Made by a program: the position numbers and the translations under genes
From: CAZPXZ01 sp965221505
Lineage (GTDB): Bacteria; Pseudomonadota; Alphaproteobacteria; Rhodobacterales; CAZPXZ01
Direction: 5' to 3'
Length of the DNA: 64,000 nucleotides
Assembly: GCA_965221505.1 (NCBI GenBank)
Contig: CBDCSI010000002.1
Span: forward strand, 248,001 to 312,000
Notes under the pieces: model-generated
What the model saw: the letters and a program-made list of their open reading frames with translations, nothing else
Told to the model about the DNA's origin: nothing
Databases searched by the model: none
In this document: positions 18,591 through 26,748 of the stretch, one piece after another
Layout: each line of letters opens with the position of its first letter
Numbering within the stretch: the stretch's first letter is position 1

Positions 18591-19334
18591 TCAATTACCT
18601 CCCGTTTGCGAACGCGCGCGAATCCTCTTGATCGCGATCGGCAGGATCGCGAGCGCGCAGAGGCCGAGAATGGGCCCGAGTATGTTCCACTCGAAGATCA
18701 GCCCGAGATTCGGGGTCTCGCCGCGGGCGATGACCTCGTCGACTCCCGCGCCCACCCAGGTGTAGACGCCGCTCCCGGGAACGATCCCGAGCAGGGTGGT
18801 CCAGACGTAGGTGTTCAGACGGACCCCGAGGAGCGCCGCGGCGATGTTGACCGCAAAGAACGGAATCGCCGGAACCAGCCGCATGAGCAGCATGAACGAG
18901 ACCTCGTTCTGGTGAAATTCCTCCTCCGCCCGCCGGAGCCACGCGCCCGCGTTTCGGACGAGCGTCTCCCGGAGCGCGGTCTTGGCCGCCAGGAAAATCA
19001 GCGTGGCGCCGATCGTCGCGCTGACGACGGTGGTCACGGTGCCGAGCACGAGGCCGAACAGGAACCCGCCGGCGATCGTCAGCCACACGGCGCCGGGAAC
19101 GGAGAACGCGACGGCGAGGACGTAGACGGCGCCGTAGACCAGAACGGCGATCGCCAGATTCCGGTCCCGCCACTCGGCGAGCGCGTCGCGGTTTTCCCGA
19201 AACGCCTCGAAACTCAGGTAGTCGCCGAAGAACCAGAAGCCGGCGACGCCGCCGGCGACCACCAGGGCCAGGAGACCGACCCTCAGGGGCGAGAACCCGC
19301 CGCCCTTGCTGCCGGATTCGACTGGATCGCTCAT
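18591..19334 (-). CDS. TVP38/TMEM64 (VTT) family membrane protein
   Basis: This 247-residue integral membrane protein has hydrophobic spans near residues 19-40, 58-80, 85-115, 150-180 and 205-230. It carries the VTT/DedA-like core, including PGAVWLTIAGGFLFG and RLVPAIPFFAVNIAAALLGV. The ATG at 19334 is favoured by GGGGGAGG directly upstream; longer frames above it are not protein-like. The first gene of a leftward three-gene set (VTT, flavoprotein, P1 peptidase). The family is implicated in lipid scrambling or transport; the role here is not known. Confidence 0.88.
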   Translation of the reverse strand: MSDPVESGSKGGGFSPLRVGLLALVVAGGVAGFWFFGDYLSFEAFRENRDALAEWRDRNLAIAVLVYGAVYVLAVAFSVPGAVWLTIAGGFLFGLVLGTVTTVVSATIGATLIFLAAKTALRETLVRNAGAWLRRAEEEFHQNEVSFMLLMRLVPAIPFFAVNIAAALLGVRLNTYVWTTLLGIVPGSGVYTWVGAGVDEVIARGETPNLGLIFEWNILGPILGLCALAILPIAIKRIRARSQTGGN

Positions 19335-19552
19335 GCCCGCCTCCCCCCAAAGGACTGCCTGTCCGCCTCCGGGTCCGGTCCCGGTTCGGCGCCTGGCGCA
19401 TTCTGCCGCTTGACGCGCGGCATTGCCAGTCCGTCCGGTACGGATACCTTGCCGCACGGCCGAAGCCGACATGGCGTACGGTTCGGCGTTTGGGCGTAGC
19501 CGTGCGCAGTCCCGAGAAGCCGCTACTCGGGGACGGCGCCTCGTCGCAGCCG

Positions 19553-19582
19553 TTGACAATTCCGATGCGATCGGCGTATAGA
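19553..19582 (+). promoter_or_regulatory. Promoter of the rpmH operon
   Basis: A full TTGACA box, 18 bases, then TATAGA, about 65 bases upstream of the rpmH start. It is one of the best consensus matches in the window and fits a strongly expressed ribosomal protein gene. Confidence 0.7.
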
Positions 19583-19647
19583 GTGCCCGGCTGCGCCGCG
19601 ACGCGCACGACTCTCCCTCCCCCGCACGCAGACCTGAGGTGCATGCC

Positions 19648-19782
19648 GTGAAGCGCACATTTCAGCCGAGCCGCCTTGTCCGCAAGCGCCGTCACGGGTT
19701 TCGGGCCCGCATGGCGACGAAGAACGGCCGCAAGATCATCAACCGTCGCCGCGCGAAGGGCCGCAAGCGGCTTTCGGCCTGA
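19648..19782 (+). CDS. rpmH: 50S ribosomal protein L34
   Basis: A 44-residue, highly basic protein starting with GTG and reading VKRTFQPSRLVRKRRHGF at the N-terminus and GRKIINRRRAKGRKRLSA at the C-terminus. This is the standard L34 sequence and length. It is a component of the large ribosomal subunit. It heads the conserved rpmH-rnpA-yidD-yidC block and has a strong promoter at 19553-19582. Confidence 0.97.
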   Translation: MKRTFQPSRLVRKRRHGFRARMATKNGRKIINRRRAKGRKRLSA

Positions 19783-19856
19783 CCGCAAACCCGCCAGGGA
19801 CGGACAGGGAGGCGCCGGACAGGGCAGCGCCCGACTCCGGGCGAACCCGGCCCCAG

Positions 19857-20222
19857 TTGATTTCGATGAAGCGTCGTCAGGACTTCATTGCGGCCAGCCG
19901 CGGACGACGGGCGGTCCAGCCCGGCGTGGTCCTGCAGGCGCGCCGGCGCGATCCGGCGCCGGAGGCGCCGATTCGGATCGGATACACCGCTTCTCGCAGG
20001 GTCGGCGGCGCAGTGGTCCGCAACCGGGCGAAGCGACGGCTCCGAGCCGCCGCGGCGTTGACCATGCCGCAGCTGGGCGCCGCCGGCTGGGACTACGTGC
20101 TGATCGCGCGGCCCGACGCCACGGCGACGCAGCCTTTCGCGCAACTGCTCGGAAACCTCGCCCGCGCCGTGCGGTCGGTCCATTCCGGCAAGGGATCCGG
20201 AAGAAGGCGGCATTCGCGATGA
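19857..20222 (+). CDS. rnpA: Ribonuclease P protein component
   Basis: A 121-residue basic protein, the protein subunit of RNase P, which matures tRNA 5-prime ends. Signatures are MKRRQDFIAASRGRR near the start, a PGVVLQARRR strand, and the RNA-binding box GGAVVRNRAKRRLRAA. The start is TTG 19857 or ATG 19866; neither has a clear ribosome site, so coupling to rpmH translation is possible. The last codons overlap the yidD start. Confidence 0.92.
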   Translation: MISMKRRQDFIAASRGRRAVQPGVVLQARRRDPAPEAPIRIGYTASRRVGGAVVRNRAKRRLRAAAALTMPQLGAAGWDYVLIARPDATATQPFAQLLGNLARAVRSVHSGKGSGRRRHSR

Positions 20223-20488
20223 GAGACTCCCTCGTCTCGACGTTCGCCGTCCGCCTGCTCTCGGCTCCGGTCCGGTTCTACCGGCTGTTCGTCTCCGGGC
20301 TGTTGCCGCCCACCTGCCGCTATCAGCCGACCTGCTCCGAATACGCGTTGCGGGTCCTTCGAAGCCACGGCGCGATTCGCGGCGGCCTCCTGACCCTGCG
20401 CCGGATCGGTCGCTGTCATCCCGTTCGGGCGCTGGGAGGCGGCGAAGGCTACGATCCGCCCCCGCCCCAGCCCCGGACTTCCCGCTGA
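20219..20488 (+). CDS. yidD: Membrane protein insertion efficiency factor YidD
   Basis: An 89-residue protein with the YidD signature PTCRYQPTCSEYAL, followed by GLLTLRRIGRCHPV and GYDPPP, including the conserved cysteines. It assists YidC-dependent insertion at the inner membrane. It overlaps rnpA by 4 bases (ATGA) and its stop codon overlaps the yidC start, so the three are translationally coupled. Confidence 0.95.
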   Translation: MRDSLVSTFAVRLLSAPVRFYRLFVSGLLPPTCRYQPTCSEYALRVLRSHGAIRGGLLTLRRIGRCHPVRALGGGEGYDPPPPQPRTSR

Positions 20489-22284
20489 TGGACGACAATC
20501 AAACCAGAAACCTGCTCCTCGCGGCCGCGCTCAGCTTCGCCGTGGTGCTCGTCTGGACGTATTTTCTGCAGCCGCCGTTGCCGCCGCCGCCCTCCGGGCA
20601 GGTCGAGACGCAGGCGGAAGACACGCCAGAGGGGTTGTCGCTTCCCTCCGCCGGCGGCGCGCCGGGGGGAACCCTGGCGGAAGTGCAGGAGCCCTCGCGC
20701 GCCGAGCGCGTGGCGATCGAGGCGCCCGGCGTTTTCGGCTCGGTGTCGCTGAACGGGGGCCGGATCGACGACCTCTTCCTGGCCGAATACCGCGAGGAGG
20801 TAGAGCCGGGATCGCCCCCCGTTCACCTCCTGGCCTCCGCGTCCGAGCCGGGCGGCTATTACGCGGTCTACGGCTGGACGGCCGGCCGCGGCGGGCCGCC
20901 CACGCCCGGGCCGTCGACCGAATGGGAACTGGTCGGAGGAAGCGTGCTCAGCCCCGGCCGGCCCATCACGCTCGGGTGGGAAAACGGAGCCGGCCTTCGG
21001 TTCGAACGTCGAATCGAGGTGGACGAGCATTTCTTGTTCACCGTGACCCAGTCGGTGCAGAACGACGGCCCGGATTCCGTCTCGCTCTCGCCCTACGGAA
21101 TCGTCGCGCGGCACGGGACCCCGGACACGCTGGGTTTCTTCATCCTGCACGAGGGCCCGATCGGCATGTTCGACGGCACGCTGCGGGAGCACGACTACGA
21201 CGATCTCCTCGACTTCTCGACCGTCGGCACCGAGGGCGGCCCGGCCGAGATCCACGACATCGAGAACAACGGCTGGATCGGCTTTACGGACAATTACTGG
21301 ATGACCGCGCTGGTTCCGGCCGCAAACCAGCCGTTCCGCGCCGTGTTCAAGTCCGGGCAGTCCGGCGCCGGCCCCGTCTACCAGACGGACATGCGGCTCC
21401 CCTCCCTCGTGGTTCCGCCCGGAAGCCGCGCCGACGCGAGAACCCATCTCTTCGCCGGCGCCAAGGAAGTGTCGACCATCCGGGCCTATCAGGAGAGCCT
21501 CGGCATCGAACGCTTCGAGGACGCCGTGGACTGGGGCTGGTTCTTCTTTCTGACCAAGCCGTTCTTCCAGATCCTGGTCTGGATCCAGAGCCATATCGGC
21601 AATATGGGCTTCTCGATCATCCTCCTCACCGTTCTGGTAAAGGCGGTGTTGTTCCCGCTGGCGTACAAGTCCTACGCCGCCATGGCGCGCATGAAGACCC
21701 TGCAACCGGAAATGGAGAAGCTCAAGGAGCGGGTCGGCGACGACCGGGCCGCCATGCAGCGGGAGATGATGGCGCTCTACAAGAAGGAGAAGGTCAACCC
21801 GGCCGCCGGCTGCCTCCCGATCCTGCTGCAGATCCCGATCTTCTTCTCGCTCTACAAGGTTCTGCTGGTCGCCATCGAGATGCGGCACGCCCCGTTCGTC
21901 GGCTGGATCCGCGACCTCACGGCGCCCGACCCCACCTCGCTGTTCAACCTCTTCGGCCTCATTCCGTTCACCCCGCCGGAGTTGCTCGGGATCGGCTTCT
22001 GGCCGATTCTGATGGGGGTCACGATGTGGCTGCAGATGAAGCTGAATCCGGCGCCCGCCGATCCCATCCAGCAGAAGATCTTCGCGTGGATGCCGTGGGT
22101 GTTCACCTTCATGCTCGGCCGGTTTCCCGCCGGACTGGTGATCTACTGGACGGCCAACAACGTCCTGACGTTCATGCAGCAATACACCATCATGCGCGCG
22201 CAGGGGGCGGAGGTGGACCTGCTCGGGAACATCTCCTCGACCTTCAAGCGCAAGGGCCGAAAGCGCGGCTCCGGCGGGACGTGA
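20488..22284 (+). CDS. yidC: Membrane protein insertase YidC
   Basis: A 598-residue inner membrane insertase of Gram-negative type: an N-terminal span (NLLLAAALSFAVVLVWTYFL), a large periplasmic beta-domain (about residues 60-350), and a conserved five-helix core beginning with FFLTKPFFQILVWI. MKTLQPEMEKLKERVGDD and NPAAGCLPILLQIPIFFSLYKVL are typical core segments, and the C-terminus is basic (KRKGRKRGS). It inserts and folds membrane proteins alone or with Sec. It lies in the block rnpA-yidD-yidC-yihA with overlapping ends. Confidence 0.97.
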   Translation: MDDNQTRNLLLAAALSFAVVLVWTYFLQPPLPPPPSGQVETQAEDTPEGLSLPSAGGAPGGTLAEVQEPSRAERVAIEAPGVFGSVSLNGGRIDDLFLAEYREEVEPGSPPVHLLASASEPGGYYAVYGWTAGRGGPPTPGPSTEWELVGGSVLSPGRPITLGWENGAGLRFERRIEVDEHFLFTVTQSVQNDGPDSVSLSPYGIVARHGTPDTLGFFILHEGPIGMFDGTLREHDYDDLLDFSTVGTEGGPAEIHDIENNGWIGFTDNYWMTALVPAANQPFRAVFKSGQSGAGPVYQTDMRLPSLVVPPGSRADARTHLFAGAKEVSTIRAYQESLGIERFEDAVDWGWFFFLTKPFFQILVWIQSHIGNMGFSIILLTVLVKAVLFPLAYKSYAAMARMKTLQPEMEKLKERVGDDRAAMQREMMALYKKEKVNPAAGCLPILLQIPIFFSLYKVLLVAIEMRHAPFVGWIRDLTAPDPTSLFNLFGLIPFTPPELLGIGFWPILMGVTMWLQMKLNPAPADPIQQKIFAWMPWVFTFMLGRFPAGLVIYWTANNVLTFMQQYTIMRAQGAEVDLLGNISSTFKRKGRKRGSGGT

Positions 22285-22931
22285 CCGAAGCCGCCGCTGC
22301 CGACGCGGTTCGAAGGCTGTTTCGGCAACCCTGCGCCTTCGCGATCGGGGCCTCGGACCTCGGAGCGCTGCCGGACGACGGGAGGCCGGAGGTGTGTTTC
22401 GGCGGCCGCTCCAACGTCGGCAAGTCGAGCCTGCTCAACGCGCTGGTCGGCCGGCGCGCGCTGGCGCGGACGTCTTCCAGTCCCGGACGCACGCGGACGC
22501 TGAATTATTTCGACCTCGGCGGCGTCCTGTGGCTGGTCGACCTGCCCGGCTACGGATACGCACGCGCGTCCTGGCGGGAAGCGAGAGCCTGGGGACGTCT
22601 GGTGGAGGCCTATCTCGGAACGCGCCGGAGCCTGCTTCGCGCCTACGTCCTGATCGACGCCCGGCGCGGCGTCGGGGACTCGGACCACGCCTTCCTGTCG
22701 CTCCTGGACCGGGCCGGGATCGGGTTTCAGGCGGTCGCCACCAAGGAGGACAAGATCCGCCCGTCGGAGAGGGGCGCCTCGGACGCGTCCATCCTGGAAG
22801 CGTTGCATACGCACCCGGCGGCCCGCCCGACGGTGTTGCGCACGTCGGCCCGCAAGCGCACGGGACTGGACGAGTTGCGAGTCGACATCGCCGCCGCCCT
22901 GCCCGCGCACTCGGCGCCGGACGCATCCTGA
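22281..22931 (+). CDS. yihA: Ribosome biogenesis GTPase YihA/YsxC
   Basis: A 216-residue TRAFAC GTPase needed for large-subunit assembly. It has G1 GRSNVGKSS, G2-region SSSPGRTRTLNYF, G3 DLPGYGYA, G4 ATKEDK (Thr-Lys-Glu-Asp rather than the common TKxD spacing) and G5 SARKRTG. The start GTG overlaps the yidC stop (GTGA). In many alphaproteobacteria argB follows directly; here argB is about 5 kb away. Confidence 0.93.
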   Translation: MTEAAAADAVRRLFRQPCAFAIGASDLGALPDDGRPEVCFGGRSNVGKSSLLNALVGRRALARTSSSPGRTRTLNYFDLGGVLWLVDLPGYGYARASWREARAWGRLVEAYLGTRRSLLRAYVLIDARRGVGDSDHAFLSLLDRAGIGFQAVATKEDKIRPSERGASDASILEALHTHPAARPTVLRTSARKRTGLDELRVDIAAALPAHSAPDAS

Positions 22932-23261
22932 CCCGGATCCCGGGCGGCAAGGCATCGCATCCGGCACCGGGAGCGGCCAGCGACGAACCCTTAGACGAAC
23001 CCTTCCCTAACTCCGCGGAAGGGCAAGCGCGTCACGCGTACGACGAATTGAGCCGCCGGAAGGGGTGAATCGGAGGCCGTCGGAGCGAGGCGCGGCGAGC
23101 GTCCGGCCGCACCCGATTACCGGCGCGTCAATCGCTTCCGGCGAAGGCGACCGCCCGGCGGGCCGTCCGTCCCGCGACGAATCGCCGTAGCCGTCGGCAA
23201 CGACGTATCGACCGTCACGACGAACGCGAGACGCTCCCGGACTCCGCCGCAAACGGTCCCG
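22932..23261. other. Gene-free gap with an 11-bp direct repeat
   Basis: This stretch of about 330 bp between yihA and the leftward RiPP precursor has no recognisable gene. A direct repeat GACGAACCCTT occurs at 22982-22992 and 22994-23004, one base apart. Nothing else structured is seen. Confidence 0.45.
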
Positions 23262-23549
23262 TTACCCCCCAACGGTATCGAGATATTCCCTCCTCTTTTC
23301 GGAGGCCCAAGGCTGGCCGCCGTGAACCTGATGGAGCGACTGGTCCGAGACCTTCGAATCCTGCGGCAGGACGAAATTCGCCACGTTGGGCGTGTCCTCG
23401 TGGACCTTGATCTCCAGATCGTCCGGCAACTTGTACCCGAGCTCGCTTTCGAGCGCCGTCTTGGGCGATTCGATCAAACTGGCCCGAAACGCTTCGTCTT
23501 CGGATGCCCGGCGCACCAGGTGCGCCCTCACTTCGTCTGCGGTCTTCAT
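23262..23549 (-). CDS. NHLP-leader RiPP precursor peptide
   Basis: A 95-residue peptide with the nitrile-hydratase-like leader pattern: ASEDEAFRASLIESPKTALE, then ELGYKLPDDLEIKVHEDT, then NVANFVLP. The leader ends in SDQSLHQVHGG (GG at residues 77-78), the typical cleavage site for C39 PCAT exporters. The predicted core is QPWASEKRREYLDTVGG, 17 residues with one Ser, one Thr and no Cys. ATG 23549 is preceded by AAGGGGAGA; the longer upstream frame is not leader-like. The matching NHLM exporter, YcaO and SagB genes lie at 1-11112. The leader family is clear; the processed product is inferred. Confidence 0.88.
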   Translation of the reverse strand: MKTADEVRAHLVRRASEDEAFRASLIESPKTALESELGYKLPDDLEIKVHEDTPNVANFVLPQDSKVSDQSLHQVHGGQPWASEKRREYLDTVGG

Positions 23550-24349
23550 GCCGATCGTCTCCCCTTGATCCAAGAAGCAATACTCCAGTGCGACGATACT
23601 ACAACGGCAGCGCGAGAGGAATCGCCGGGCGCGACCGGGAGGGCCGCTACCAAGTTCCGTCGGTCGCACCCGGCATCGACGCTGTCATGAGCGGCCGGCA
23701 AGATCGGAAGCACGGTCGCGAACGGGACCGGACCCCGACAAATCTTCCCGACTCGAGATCGGGGGGGCGGCGCGGCACGCCTGCGAGAGCTTCACCCGCC
23801 GTACTCGGGCTCTCCGGACATCGCCGAAGTCGGCCCCGGCAAGCGTCTCCCCCCAGTAGGACGACGCCTGACGATCTGAAGAATATGGCAAGAGTTCGAA
23901 TTCGCCCTTCTTCCCCGCGCATGACGCACGAGCTTGCGTCGTAGCGCAAGGGAAAATACGGGCAGACGCTCGCCTCTCGACTGCCTTCGCTTTCGACGGA
24001 GGGGAACCGATTCCGGACGCCCGTCGATGCGCTCCATGCGTCGAAGAAGTGCCGCCGACCAGGATCATGCAACCTCCGGGCCTTCGACCCATGCAGCGTA
24101 TGCGGGCCAGGGGCTCGAGCGAATTTGCGTCGCGGTAGGTTTGCGCGCTGTCGCGAACGCGCCCCGGCGATGCGTCTCGTCCGGGGCCGGAGCGCGAGTC
24201 GCGACGTAGGGCCGGGAGAACCCCGACCGGGATTCGGCGCGAACCGGTTCGAAGGGCAACGAACCCGACGTTCGCGCCGGCGTACCGAATCTGCGCAGAC
24301 CGGACCGGACCAGGCACGCTCGCCCGGAGGCCGACCTCGCGCCCGTCGC
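23550..24349. other. Gene-free region upstream of the precursor and the kinase operon
   Basis: About 800 bp between divergent genes with no recognisable gene. Frames are arginine-rich shadows. On the minus strand, TTGTAG then 16 bases then TATTGC lies about 40-65 bases upstream of the precursor start and may be its promoter (a weak match). No second precursor peptide or leader-like sequence is seen here. Confidence 0.4.
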
Positions 24350-25456
24350 ATGCCAGGACTATCCTCGCGGGGACCGCTGCGGACACCGGTTGCGCATGAC
24401 CGGAATCCCTCGGCGAGGTATGCCGCTCCGGCGCCATCGGAGGCTTGTACGCTGAATCTCCCGCCCGAAGACGTCCAGGCCGCGCTCCGGCGGCTGGGCC
24501 TGATCCGCGAGGGGGACGTACCCCGCGCCACCCGACTACCCGGCGGCGTCTCGTCCGACATATGGCGAATCGAACTGCGTGACCGAACCCTCTGCGCCAA
24601 GCAGGCTCTGGCGCGGCTCAGGGTCGAAGCCGAGTGGCGAGCGCCGGTCGAGCGAAACGCCTACGAGGCCGCCTGGATGGAAACCGCGTCCTCGATCGTC
24701 GCCTCGGCGGTGCCGCGTCTCTACGGGCAGGACCGGCAAGCCGGCCTGATCGTCATGGAGTATCTGGATCCTTCCGCGCATCCGCTCTGGAAGGAGAGGC
24801 TGAGGCGGGGTGTCGCCGAACCGGGCGATGCGCAAGGGGTGGCCGCCGCCCTCGTCGCCGTTCATGCCGGAACGGCCCTGGACCCGAAGATCGCTCGGCG
24901 GTTCGCGTCGGACGAGATCTTTCGGGCCATTCGCTTGGAGCCGTATCTCGAAGCCTCGGCGCGGGCGCATCCCGATCTCGGCGACCTTCTGCGGGAAATC
25001 GCGGTCCGTACCGCAAACGCCCGGCTGGCCCTGGTTCACGGGGACGTGAGTCCGAAGAATGTCCTGATCGGTCCCGCGGGACCGGTGTTCCTGGACGCGG
25101 AATGCGCCTGGTACGGCGATCCGGCCTTCGACCTCGCCTTCTGCCTGAACCACCTGCTGTTGAAATGCCTCTGGACGCCGAAGGCCATTTCGGGATTCCT
25201 CGCCTGTTTCGACGTTTTCGCCGGCGCCTATCTGTCGGGCGTCTCGTGGGAGTCGCCCCGAAATCTCGAGGCGCGCGCCGCGCCGCTCCTGGCGGGCCTG
25301 TTTCTTGCGCGAATCGACGGCAAGTCGCCGGTCGAGTACGTCACCCGGGAGGACCGGAAGGACCGCGTTCGCCGCGTTGCGCGCGCGCTGCTCACGAAGC
25401 GAGTCGACCGGTTGGCGGCGGTACGCGACGCCTGGGCGAAGGAGCTCGAGAATTGA
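24350..25456 (+). CDS. APH/choline-kinase-like phosphotransferase
   Basis: A 368-residue small-molecule kinase of the aminoglycoside phosphotransferase fold. Visible are a nucleotide loop PGGVSSDIWRIEL, Lys in CAKQAL, the catalytic HGDVSPKNVL and the metal-binding LDAECAWYGDPAFDLAF. ATG 24350 is the best in-frame start, but the first 30 residues are poorly protein-like and a later start is possible. The final bases overlap the enolase-like gene (ATTGA), so the two are co-translated. Together with the enolase-like and 2-hydroxyacid dehydrogenase genes it suggests a pathway that begins by phosphorylating a sugar acid or polyol. The substrate is unknown; drug resistance is unlikely given the context. 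Confidence 0.82.
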   Translation: MPGLSSRGPLRTPVAHDRNPSARYAAPAPSEACTLNLPPEDVQAALRRLGLIREGDVPRATRLPGGVSSDIWRIELRDRTLCAKQALARLRVEAEWRAPVERNAYEAAWMETASSIVASAVPRLYGQDRQAGLIVMEYLDPSAHPLWKERLRRGVAEPGDAQGVAAALVAVHAGTALDPKIARRFASDEIFRAIRLEPYLEASARAHPDLGDLLREIAVRTANARLALVHGDVSPKNVLIGPAGPVFLDAECAWYGDPAFDLAFCLNHLLLKCLWTPKAISGFLACFDVFAGAYLSGVSWESPRNLEARAAPLLAGLFLARIDGKSPVEYVTREDRKDRVRRVARALLTKRVDRLAAVRDAWAKELEN

Positions 25457-26748
25457 ACTCGACCGAGGTTCGCCGGATATCGGCCCGGCGCGTATGGGAC
25501 TCGCGCGCGAGACCCACGATCGAGGCGGAAGTCACTCTCGCGGGCGGTGCGCGAGGCCGCGCCATCGCGCCGGCCGGAGCTTCGCGGGGCAGCGCAGAAG
25601 CCGTCGACCTTCGCGACGGCGGACCCGCGTTCGGCGGACTGGACGTGACGCGCGCGGTGGCGGCCGTCAACGGCGAGATCGCCGCCGCGCTCGCCGGGTT
25701 CGACGCGGCCGACCAAGCCGGCGCCGACCGTCGCCTGGTCGAGCTGGACGGCACGCCGGACAAGTCGCGGCTCGGCGGAAACGCGACGGTCGCGACCTCG
25801 ACGGCGCTCGCGCATGCGGCAGCCGCCGCCCGCGGCTTGCCGCTCTGGCGCCACCTCTCGCAGCATACGGAGCCCCAGCTGCCGCTGCCGGAGATTCAGG
25901 TGTTCGGGGGCGGCGCGCATGCGGCCCGGAGGGTCGACGTCCAGGACTTCATGGTCGTCGCCGTCGGCGCGACCGAGTATTCCGAGGCGCTGGACTGGAC
26001 GGCTGAGGTCTACCGCTCCGCCGGCGACGTCATGGAGGAACGCGGACTCCGCTACGGCACCGCCGACGAGGGCGGCTACTGGCCCGCGTTCGAGAGCAAC
26101 GAAGCGGCGCTGGAGGCGCTCGTTCGGGCGATCGAGCGAACCGGGCTGGTTCCGGGCGAGCAGGTCGGCATTTCGCTTGACGTCGCGGCGTCCGAATTCG
26201 GATCCGGCGGGCGCTACCGGCTGTCCCGGGACGGCCGAACGCTCGACGCCGACGGCATGTGCGAACTCCTCGGCGACTGGATCGAACGGTTCCCGATCGT
26301 CTCGGTCGAGGATCCGTTGGCGGAAGACGATATCGACGGCCTCACGGCCTTCACGAGGGCGTACGGCCGGCGCGTTCAGGTCGTGGGCGACGATGCGCTG
26401 GTGTCCAGCGCCGGACGGGTCCGACGAGCGGCCGACGCCGGCGCCTGCAACGCGGTCCTCCTGAAGCCCAACCAGGCCGGAACGCTCACCGAATGCCGGG
26501 CGGCGCACGATGCGGCGCGCAGCGCGGGCTACGGCGCCCTGGTCTCCGCCCGTTCGGGGGAGAGCGAAGACGTCACGGTCGTCCATCTCGCCGTGGGCTG
26601 GGGAGTGCGGCAACTCAAGGTCGGCTCGATCGCGCATGGCGAGCGGACCGCCAAGTGGAACGAAGGGCTTCGAATCGCCGACGCCCTCCCGTCCGGCGGT
26701 CGACTGCCGCCGGCGGGGTCCTTTCCGTGGGCGAATCGATGCGCGTAG
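25453..26748 (+). CDS. Enolase paralogue with altered active site
   Basis: A 431-residue enolase-fold protein, full length, starting with TTG overlapping the kinase stop. The three metal ligands are present (D243 in LDVAASEF, E286 in SVEDPLAEDD, D313 in VGDDA). The base Lys338 (LLKPNQAGT), Glu206 (ADEGG), His156 (GGAHAA) and Lys389 are also present. Two normally fixed positions differ: the QEF motif reads QDF (D165), and the SHRSGE motif reads SARSGE, so the active-site His is Ala366. It therefore probably dehydrates a related phosphorylated or hydroxy acid rather than 2-phosphoglycerate. It is the middle of a three-gene operon. Confidence 0.86.
   Translation: MNSTEVRRISARRVWDSRARPTIEAEVTLAGGARGRAIAPAGASRGSAEAVDLRDGGPAFGGLDVTRAVAAVNGEIAAALAGFDAADQAGADRRLVELDGTPDKSRLGGNATVATSTALAHAAAAARGLPLWRHLSQHTEPQLPLPEIQVFGGGAHAARRVDVQDFMVVAVGATEYSEALDWTAEVYRSAGDVMEERGLRYGTADEGGYWPAFESNEAALEALVRAIERTGLVPGEQVGISLDVAASEFGSGGRYRLSRDGRTLDADGMCELLGDWIERFPIVSVEDPLAEDDIDGLTAFTRAYGRRVQVVGDDALVSSAGRVRRAADAGACNAVLLKPNQAGTLTECRAAHDAARSAGYGALVSARSGESEDVTVVHLAVGWGVRQLKVGSIAHGERTAKWNEGLRIADALPSGGRLPPAGSFPWANRCA

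Noticed and set aside
19335..19650. Replication origin near rpmH
   Set aside because: No dnaA, no clustered DnaA boxes and no AT-rich unwinding segment are visible in the gap.
22982..23004. Insertion or attachment site (11-bp direct repeat)
   Set aside because: The two copies are only one base apart and no integrase, transposase or second distant copy is seen; recorded as a repeat only.
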